From BJHL01 sp035299305 (GTDB lineage: Bacteria; Planctomycetota; Phycisphaerae; Phycisphaerales; UBA1924), in assembly GCA_035299305.1 (NCBI GenBank), contig DATGWV010000386.1, forward strand, positions 1-5,814: DNA of 5,814 bases, read 5' to 3'. The position numbers and the translations under genes were made by a program. Below are positions 1 through 5,265 of this stretch, one piece after another (within the stretch, counting starts at the first letter, position 1; the number at the start of each line of letters is the position of its first letter). The notes under the pieces were generated by a model. That model ran no database searches. It was not told where the DNA came from and was given only the letters and a program-made list of their open reading frames with translations.

Positions 1-1119
1 GTCGCCAGCCGTAGCCCCAAGCCGCAGCTTGGGTGCATCCGCCTCACCGCGAGCAAGGCCAGCGGCGCGGGCGACCTCACGCTTTCGGGCACCGACGCCG
101 AAATCGCCCTCAAACTCACGCTCACACAAGTCGACGTGCAGAAGCCGGGCGAAGCTCTCATCCCCGCCGACAAACTCAAGAGCATCGTCGCCGCTGAAGA
201 AGGCGAACCCACGCTTACCATCGAAGTTGACGATGACATCTGCCACATCAAGGGCGCCGACGCGCACTTCAAAGTCTTCGGCTATCCCGCCAACGACTTC
301 CCGCCCATTCCCGACTTCGCCGGCGTCGTCGCGGGCAGCATGGGCGAGCCCAAAGCCAAAGCCGTGATGACCCACCCCGCCGGCTCGCTCGCGCAGCTCG
401 TCGCGCGCACCAGCTTCGCCGTCGCTCGCGAAAATTCCCGCTACGCCATTAACGGCGTGCTCATGAAGCGCGACGGCAAGCGCCTCGAGATGGTTGCCAC
501 CGATGGCCGCCGCCTCGCTCTCGCCCGCGCTGCTCTAACAGGCGGCGACAAGGACGCGAAGGCCGTCTCGTGCATCATTCCCACCAAGGCCCTGGGCGTC
601 CTGCAGCGCCTCATCGCCAGCCACGATGAGCCCGTGCAGATCGCCGTGACCGATGCGCAGATTCTCTTCAGCTTCGGCACTGCCGGCAGCCCCGGTCGCG
701 CCGTCCTCGTGAGCAACCTCGTCGAAGGTTCCTTCCCTCCCTACGAAGACGTGCTTCCCAAGGACAGCGACAAGAAGGTCACCTTCGACCGCGACGTCAT
801 CGCCAGCGCCGTCCGCCGCGCAGCTCTGCTGACCAACGAAGAAAGCCGCGGCGTGCGCCTCGCTTTCAAGAGCAAGGGCAAGAGCCTCGAACTCAGCAGC
901 CGCGCCGCCGAAGTGGGCGAAGCCAACATCCGCGTCGACGTCACCGCCTACGAAGGCGACGACCTCGAAATCGGCTTCAACCCCCAGTTCATCGTCGATG
1001 CCATGAAGGTCATCCAAGAGCCTGAAGTCATCATGGAACTCAAGGCCCCCAACAAGCCCGGCCTCATCAAGAGCGGCACCGACTTCCTCTACGTCGTCAT
1101 GCCCGTCAGCCTCACGTAA
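1..1119 (+). CDS. dnaN: DNA polymerase III subunit beta (sliding clamp), 5' end outside window
   Basis: This is the ring-shaped processivity clamp that encircles DNA and tethers the replicative polymerase and other clamp-binding proteins. The frame is open from base 1 and gives 372 residues before TAA. Bacterial clamps are about 366-380 residues, so only some 15-20 N-terminal residues are missing. The first visible residues (VASRSPKPQLGCIRL) align with the segment just after the first helix of domain I. Visible landmarks, numbered from the first codon, are LSGTDAEIAL (about 28-37, domain I), FAVARENSRYAINGVLM (139-155) and MVATDGRRLALAR (164-176) in domain II, FPPYEDVLP (225-233), GFNPQFIVDAM (285-295) in domain III, and the C-terminal YVVMPVSLT, equivalent to the E. 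coli YVVMPMRL end that helps form the protein-binding pocket. A GTG at 136 lies inside the conserved region and is not the start. No dnaA, recF or gyrB is visible next to it; the next gene downstream is convergent. Confidence 0.97.
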   Translation, partial: VASRSPKPQLGCIRLTASKASGAGDLTLSGTDAEIALKLTLTQVDVQKPGEALIPADKLKSIVAAEEGEPTLTIEVDDDICHIKGADAHFKVFGYPANDFPPIPDFAGVVAGSMGEPKAKAVMTHPAGSLAQLVARTSFAVARENSRYAINGVLMKRDGKRLEMVATDGRRLALARAALTGGDKDAKAVSCIIPTKALGVLQRLIASHDEPVQIAVTDAQILFSFGTAGSPGRAVLVSNLVEGSFPPYEDVLPKDSDKKVTFDRDVIASAVRRAALLTNEESRGVRLAFKSKGKSLELSSRAAEVGEANIRVDVTAYEGDDLEIGFNPQFIVDAMKVIQEPEVIMELKAPNKPGLIKSGTDFLYVVMPVSLT

Positions 1120-1186
1120 AGCTTCTTCACGGGCAATCGCCCCGCGTACGCATCGTGCAAGCCGTGATATCTGGCGCGATCGGTCG

Positions 1187-1211
1187 GCTGGTCCTCATAT
1201 CAGGCACCAGC
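1187..1211. terminator. Weak hairpin between convergent genes
   Basis: GCTGGT (1187-1192) pairs with ACCAGC (1206-1211), followed by a one-base bulge and CCT/AGG, closing a six-base loop. It lies 67 bases after the dnaN stop and 90 bases beyond the end of the convergent minus-strand gene, where termination is expected. No T-rich tail follows on either strand, so a classical intrinsic terminator is not supported. A second small hairpin, CAAGC-gca-GCTTG (1282-1294), sits six bases past the minus-strand stop and also lacks a T tract. Either could be chance or an mRNA 3'-end structure. Confidence 0.2.
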
Positions 1212-1300
1212 GGTCACCGATTCGATCGCGTGCGCCGGCGTTCCAATCCCCGCGCACGGATCACAACAGTCGTCGCATGTTCAAGCGCAGCTTGCCTGTG

Positions 1301-2824
1301 TCACTCACACCCGCCCGCCAGATTCGTAAAGAACGCAACCACATCCGCATCCTCCGGATAGATCCCATTCACGTTCACATCGATGCTGTCGCACGGTCTG
1401 ATGCTTGTGCCCGCGCACACGCCGCCCGCTAGCACGTTGAGGAAATCAATCACATCCTGATCTTCCGGAAACACGCCGTTGTTGTTGAAGTCGATATCGA
1501 TACTGCGGACGCTGAACGCATTCGTCTCCGCGCTGCCCGAGCCATCGGTCAGAATGTACCGGAACCGACCGTTCTGCGTCGCAGGCAGCGACACGGTGAG
1601 CTGTGAACTGGTCGTCGTGATCGCTGACGGCAAGATGTACTCCACCCCGCCCGTCACAACATCCTCGCGGAAAAGCAACGGACTCGTGGGAGTCGGTGTC
1701 ACCAACTGAATCGATCTCGCCGAGCCATCGCACGCCAGCGCCACATCTTGCACGGTGTTGGAAATGACCGGGTCCTGACGCGGAGTCAGTTCCCAGACAG
1801 ACCGGCCGAGGGAGTCGTTGCCGTCTAAGTATTCCACGCCCACCAACAGTCGCCCTTGCCAGATGATGGATGAACGGACCGTGGAGAATTGCGTGTTTGG
1901 CACGCCGCGCATACCCGGACACCACCGAGTCACCGAGCGAATAGTCGTCTCACCTGGAACTGTAAACGGAATTGTCGAAAGCAGTTGCCCGAACTGATAC
2001 AGCTCGCCGTTGTACACCTGCATCGAACTGACAAAACTGCCGTTTCCCAGGAAGCTTGTCCAGTTCGCCCGCTTCCATCCGCTGTCCGTGTTGATCGCAA
2101 GCGTTGTGGAGAGCACGGGAAAGAACCCGAGGGGCGATATCGAGACACCGGCGTGCAGTCGATCGTTGAAGCGCGCGACCGGTCCCACCGGCATCCCCTG
2201 TTCAACAACGCCCAAGCTCGCAAACGAGCCATTCTCGTATCGCAGCAGTTCACCGTTGTACGTCCCCAGATGCAACGTGCCATCCACGATGCCGATCCAG
2301 TTCGCGCCCACCATCGGCCCGCTGGGCGGATCAACCCACTGCGAATCCTGCAATACCTTGAGCTGACTTTGTGATCGCGCGTTCGGCACCGCGATGGCCC
2401 AGAGCCGCCCATCGAACGACTCGATGTACCGGCCGAACACCGCGAGCCCATCACCCACTTGCTGCCACGTGTTGCCATCCCACTTGGCAGCCTGGCGCAA
2501 CGAGCCGTCATCAAACAGCCCCACGACATACAGCTCCCCATTGTGCGATGCCAGTTGCGTGGCAACCGCTCCGGGCTGCTCGACCAGCAACTGATTCCCC
2601 ACCCACACCCACTGCGTCCCATCCCATCGGCGAACAAACGCTCCGAGCCCCGTACCAACATTGCCATTGCGGCCCGCAAGGTACAACTCCCCGTTGTGCA
2701 CGTGCAGATCCCACACCGCACCCTCATTGAAGTTCCCGAACGGCACCCACGACTGCGCCAAAGCACCCGCAGCCGACATCCCCACCACACCGACCACCCC
2801 GATGACTTGCTTTGCCGAGAACAT
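1301..2824 (-). CDS. Secreted propeller-like repeat protein with C-terminal dockerin-like anchor
   Basis: The 507-residue product has no function I recognise. Residues 1-23 are a signal peptide with an ALA|QS cleavage site, so the mature protein is exported. Residues about 25-345 hold seven related strand motifs of the form (N/D)G-E/R-L-Y/W/H: NGELYLAG (44-51), NGELYVVG (95-102), DGRLWAIA (138-145), DGTLHLGT (181-188), NDRLHAGV (220-227), NGELYQFG (272-279) and QGRLLVGV (323-330). Several are followed by W-D-G-x-x-W segments, which suggests a beta-propeller. Residues about 350-440 look like an Ig-like beta-sandwich. Residues 442-507 hold two dockerin-like calcium-loop repeats with GGVC and GGC endings. 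The start at 2824 is chosen because GGAG lies six bases upstream and the signal peptide begins there; the frame stays open to 3049, but those extra 75 residues are Arg-rich and would bury the signal peptide. An ATG at 2836 is the other plausible start. The gene is divergent from tkt and convergent with dnaN. Likely roles are surface or extracellular binding, by inference only. Confidence 0.85.
   Translation of the reverse strand: MFSAKQVIGVVGVVGMSAAGALAQSWVPFGNFNEGAVWDLHVHNGELYLAGRNGNVGTGLGAFVRRWDGTQWVWVGNQLLVEQPGAVATQLASHNGELYVVGLFDDGSLRQAAKWDGNTWQQVGDGLAVFGRYIESFDGRLWAIAVPNARSQSQLKVLQDSQWVDPPSGPMVGANWIGIVDGTLHLGTYNGELLRYENGSFASLGVVEQGMPVGPVARFNDRLHAGVSISPLGFFPVLSTTLAINTDSGWKRANWTSFLGNGSFVSSMQVYNGELYQFGQLLSTIPFTVPGETTIRSVTRWCPGMRGVPNTQFSTVRSSIIWQGRLLVGVEYLDGNDSLGRSVWELTPRQDPVISNTVQDVALACDGSARSIQLVTPTPTSPLLFREDVVTGGVEYILPSAITTTSSQLTVSLPATQNGRFRYILTDGSGSAETNAFSVRSIDIDFNNNGVFPEDQDVIDFLNVLAGGVCAGTSIRPCDSIDVNVNGIYPEDADVVAFFTNLAGGCE
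1304..1501 (-). other. Paired dockerin-like (GC-type) C-terminal repeats
   Basis: This encodes residues 442-507 of the secreted protein. Repeat 1 has D445, N447, N449, G450, F452, P453, E454, D455 and D457. Repeat 2 has D482, N484, N486, G487, Y489, P490, E491, D492 and D494. Both continue into a short amphipathic stretch (DVIDFLNVLAGG and DVVAFFTNLAGG) with Cys at 470, 478 and 506. The D-x-N-x-N-G start matches dockerin and EF-hand calcium loops, but the last acidic ligand is at loop position 13 rather than the usual 12. Similar tails are known to me from Phycisphaerae secreted proteins, where they are annotated as GC-type dockerin; calcium binding and anchoring are inferred. Confidence 0.75.
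2756..2824 (-). other. Sec signal peptide of the secreted propeller-like protein
   Basis: Residues 1-23 show a short N-region with one Lys (MFSAK), a Val/Gly-rich hydrophobic core (VIGVVGVVGMSAAG) and an A-L-A motif before Gln24. This fits signal peptidase I cleavage after Ala23. There is no lipobox cysteine, so it is not a lipoprotein signal. Confidence 0.8.
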
Positions 2825-2830
2825 GACGTA

Positions 2831-2834
2831 CTCC
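2831..2834 (-). promoter_or_regulatory. Ribosome binding site that decides the start at 2824
   Basis: On the minus strand GGAG is followed by six bases (TACGTC) and then ATG at 2824-2822. It overlaps the alternative upstream ATG (2836-2834), which itself has no clear purine-rich site before it. This favours translation starting at 2824. Confidence 0.6.
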
Positions 2835-3107
2835 ATTGCCACGACTGCTCTACTTACCGGCGAGCAATCCCTCGGTTGCGACTCTCCACGCAACTTTCTC
2901 CCCGACCTCACATGACAAATACCTCGTGATTGCACCCGCAATCCGGCCACTTTCCTCCTTTCCCTCCCTACGCTGCTTCTGGCCGGATTCGCCCCCGGCA
3001 GTCGGCACAACTCACGCGCCTTCATGTGTTCGGAAAGACTCTCCCGCAATGGACGCGGGCTTTCCTGCGGATGCGACAGGCCGTGCGCGGTTGTGAACTT
3101 GACGCTG

Positions 3108-3113
3108 AAAGGA
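3108..3113 (+). promoter_or_regulatory. Ribosome binding site of tkt
   Basis: AAAGGA is followed by seven bases (CCCGCTC) and the ATG at 3121. The spacing is good and supports that start, which also gives the expected distance to the first conserved SGHP motif. Confidence 0.75.
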
Positions 3114-3120
3114 CCCGCTC

Positions 3121-5091
3121 ATGAGCTTCGATGCCGTCGTCCACGCCCAGGCCATTGAACTCTGTCGCCTCTCCCTCGACATGTGCGCCGCCTCAGGTTC
3201 TGGTCACCCCACCAGCGCGGCCAGCATCTCGCACCTCACCACGGTGCTGATGTTCAACACCATGCGCTGGAGCCCCGACCACCCCGACTACCCCACCAGC
3301 GATCGCCTCGTGCTCAGCGAAGGCCACGCCGTTCCCGCCGTCTACGCCGCGTGCGCCAAGCTGGGCGTCATGGCTGGCAAGGACCCCGCCAAGCGCAAGA
3401 AGCTCACGCTCGAAGACCTCAAGACCCTCCGCATGGGCAGCAGCGTCCTCGATGGCCACCCCAACCCCATGGAAGGTTTCCCCTTCTTCGACGCCGCCAC
3501 CGGCAGCCTGGGCATGGGCCTCTCCATCGCCGCAGGTCTGGGCGAAGCCGCGCGTCTCGACGGCCTCGACAAGCGCATCTACTGCATCATCGGCGATGGC
3601 GAAAGCCGCGAAGGCCAGATCGCTGAAGCGCTCGACTACATCGTCGATCGCAAGCTCAAGAACGTCCTGCCCATCTTCAACTGCAACGAGTACGGCCAGG
3701 CCGATCGCGTGAGCGGCCAGCAATCCATCGAAGTCATGGTCCCCAAGCTCGAGGCCTACGGCTTCGAAGTGCGCGTCGTCGATGGTCACCAGCCCAGCCA
3801 GATCAAGGCCGCGTTCGATGCCTTCATCGAGAACAGCACCAAGCCCAGCGGCAAGCCCATGGCCGTTGTCGCCAAGACCGTCAAGGGTTGGGGCAGCCCC
3901 AGCCTGCACGGCGGCGGCTGGCACGGCAAGCCGCCCGCAGGCGATCAACTCAAGAAGGCCCTCAGCGAACTCGAAGCCGTGCGCCAGCAGCTCACGTCCT
4001 CACTCAGCAGCAGCGATGCCTTCACCATCCAGCCGCCCCCGCAGGCTCCACAGAAGGATTACAACAGCGCCGATATCCCCGACCTCGCTGACGCGATGAA
4101 GAAGCAGGACATGGGCGCGCTCTACAACAGTGGCAACCTCGCCACCCGCCGCGCCTACGGCATCGCCCTGCGTGAACTCTGCAAGGCCAACCCCAACGTC
4201 GTCGTCCTCGACGCCGACGTGAGCAACAGCACCTTCGCCGAGACCGTGCGCAAGGACCCGGCCATCGCCAACAAGTTCATGGAGTGCAAGATCGCCGAGC
4301 AGAACATGGTCAGCGTCGCCGCGGGCCTCTCTGCCGCGGGCAAGGTCCCCTTCGTCAGCACCTTCAGCAAGTTCTTCGCCCGCGCATATGACCAGATCGA
4401 AATGGCCATCTACAGCGGTGCCAACCTCAAGCTCGTCGGCAGCCACAGTGGCGTCACCCTCGCCGCCGACGGCCCCAGCCAGATGAGCCTGCCCGATGTG
4501 AGCTGGTTCCGCAGCTTCAGCACCATGAAGGACCACCGCGGCAACCCCGGCTGCTACGTGCTGCAACCCAGCGACGCCCACGCCGCCTACTCGCTCGCGC
4601 AAGTGATGGCGGAATACGAAGGCGTCTGCTACATGCGCACCCTCCGCGCCGACACCGAGTTCATCTACAGCAAGGATGACGTCTTCAACCTCGGCGGCTT
4701 CCAAACCCTCGCCGAAGGCCGCGACATCCTCATCGCCGCCAGCGGCTACATGGTGCACGAAGCCAACAAGGCCCTCGAAGCCCTCGACAAGGCCGGCATC
4801 AGCGCGTCACTCGTTGACCTCTACAGCCTGCCCTTCGACCGCGATGCCCTGCTCGACATCATCAACAGCAGCGGCGGCCTCGTCCTCAGCGTCGAAGACA
4901 ACTTCGGCGGCGGCATCGGCAGCGCCATCGCCGACGCCATCCTCGAAGCCGGCGACGGCTTCCGCCTTGAGCAAATGCACGTCACCCGCATCCCCAAGAG
5001 CGCCCGCACCGCCGACGAAGTCCTGCAGATGTGCGGCCTCAAGTCAGAAAACATCGCCAAGAAGGCGATGCAAATGCTGCAAGTCGTCTGA
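3121..5091 (+). CDS. tkt: Transketolase, animal-like subtype
   Basis: This cytosolic thiamine-diphosphate enzyme moves two-carbon ketol units between sugar phosphates in the non-oxidative pentose phosphate pathway, linking it to glycolysis and supplying ribose-5-phosphate and erythrose-4-phosphate. The product is complete at 656 residues. The cofactor-binding N-terminal domain (about 1-290) shows SGHP (27-30, H29), EGHA (67-70, H69), DGHP (111-114), TGSLGMG (127-133), GDGES (158-162, metal ligand D159), NCNEYGQ (187-193, metal ligand N189) and WHGKP (267-271, H268). The pyrimidine-binding domain begins at ATRRAYG (341-347, R343) and has NSTF (369-372), AEQNM (392-396, catalytic E393), GSHSGV (440-445) and ADGPSQM (449-455). 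R506 in YMRT is the expected phosphate-binding Arg. The C-terminal domain covers about 530-656. Gln454 stands where yeast and E. coli enzymes have His, as in animal transketolases, and overall similarity looks closest to them. Ser/Pro/Gln-rich linker 291-335 is longer than usual. A related TPP enzyme such as DXS is unlikely given the SGHP/WHGKP/GPSQ combination. It is monocistronic by context. Confidence 0.97.
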   Translation: MSFDAVVHAQAIELCRLSLDMCAASGSGHPTSAASISHLTTVLMFNTMRWSPDHPDYPTSDRLVLSEGHAVPAVYAACAKLGVMAGKDPAKRKKLTLEDLKTLRMGSSVLDGHPNPMEGFPFFDAATGSLGMGLSIAAGLGEAARLDGLDKRIYCIIGDGESREGQIAEALDYIVDRKLKNVLPIFNCNEYGQADRVSGQQSIEVMVPKLEAYGFEVRVVDGHQPSQIKAAFDAFIENSTKPSGKPMAVVAKTVKGWGSPSLHGGGWHGKPPAGDQLKKALSELEAVRQQLTSSLSSSDAFTIQPPPQAPQKDYNSADIPDLADAMKKQDMGALYNSGNLATRRAYGIALRELCKANPNVVVLDADVSNSTFAETVRKDPAIANKFMECKIAEQNMVSVAAGLSAAGKVPFVSTFSKFFARAYDQIEMAIYSGANLKLVGSHSGVTLAADGPSQMSLPDVSWFRSFSTMKDHRGNPGCYVLQPSDAHAAYSLAQVMAEYEGVCYMRTLRADTEFIYSKDDVFNLGGFQTLAEGRDILIAASGYMVHEANKALEALDKAGISASLVDLYSLPFDRDALLDIINSSGGLVLSVEDNFGGGIGSAIADAILEAGDGFRLEQMHVTRIPKSARTADEVLQMCGLKSENIAKKAMQMLQVV

Positions 5092-5100
5092 TGCAGGTGG

Positions 5101-5167
5101 CCCGCCCCTCCGGGGCGGGAGGCTCGGGTACCCCGGTTCTCCGAACCGTGCCGCGAGCGCAGCGAGC
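5101..5167. repeat. Cluster of palindromes after tkt, REP-like
   Basis: Ten bases after the tkt stop lies CCCGCCCC-tcc-GGGGCGGG (5101-5119), a perfect 8-bp stem. It is followed by the 8-base palindrome GGGTACCC (5126-5133), then by CGGTTC-tcc-GAACCG (5134-5148), a perfect 6-bp stem. Both stems have the same loop, TCC. A direct repeat GCGAGC-gca-GCGAGC (5153-5167) follows. Such back-to-back short palindromes in an intergenic gap resemble REP-type dispersed elements or an mRNA 3'-end stabiliser. No T tract follows either hairpin. No second copy is present in this window, so its repetitive nature is inferred. Confidence 0.5.
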
Positions 5168-5194
5168 AGGCTTTCGTTCATCCCCATCCAACAA

Positions 5195-5220
5195 ACAAGC
5201 CGCGCACCCGCGCGGCTTGT
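5195..5220. terminator. Bidirectional intrinsic terminator between tkt and the convergent gene
   Basis: A perfect 11-bp stem, ACAAGCCGCGC (5195-5205) with GCGCGGCTTGT (5210-5220), closes the four-base loop ACCC. It lies 103 bases after the tkt stop and 45 bases beyond the stop of the minus-strand gene. Read on the minus strand the stem is followed by TTGTTGG, moderately T-rich; on the plus strand it is followed by CTCATTTC. It therefore suits the minus-strand gene slightly better, but probably serves both. Confidence 0.75.
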
Positions 5221-5265
5221 CTCATTTCACGATCAACCTCCCACCTTCGCTCGCGCCCAGCACGC

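Larger units (their letters stand above)
2825..3120. promoter_or_regulatory. Divergent intergenic region with inverted repeats, promoters not resolved
   Basis: These 296 bases separate two divergent genes and must carry, or lie downstream of, the promoters for both. I see no convincing -35/-10 pair in either direction. A TTGACG at 3099-3104 is too close to the tkt start to serve as its -35. Inverted repeats visible are TGCTC/GAGCA (2846-2850 with 2862-2866), GTTGCG/CGCAAC (2875-2880 with 2889-2894) and CCCGC/GCGGG (3043-3047 with 3055-3059). The first two would lie in the leader of the minus-strand mRNA; the third would lie in the tkt leader if transcription starts upstream of it. They could be operators or RNA hairpins. 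Confidence 0.45.

Noticed and set aside
535..1017. A 160-codon minus-strand frame opposite dnaN
   Set aside because: Its composition (Ala, Val, Gly, Asp, Glu) and register mirror the dnaN codon bias; no ribosome binding site or recognisable domain.
1120..1300. Possible replication origin next to dnaN
   Set aside because: No TTATCCACA-type DnaA boxes and no AT-rich unwinding stretch can be seen in this gap.
1155..1361. A 68-codon plus-strand frame between dnaN and the convergent gene
   Set aside because: No ribosome binding site, no motif, Arg/Ser-rich composition, and it overlaps the 3' end of a better-supported gene on the other strand.
3099..3104. TTGACG as a -35 promoter element for tkt
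   Set aside because: A matching -10 would fall inside the coding sequence, and the hexamer abuts the ribosome binding site.
3193..3948. A 251-codon open frame on the minus strand opposite tkt, with a similar 252-codon one at 4000-4758
   Set aside because: Both lie inside the well-supported transketolase gene, encode Ala/Gly/Val/Asp-rich products without motifs, and are explained by the strong C-ending codon bias of tkt creating stop-free antisense frames.
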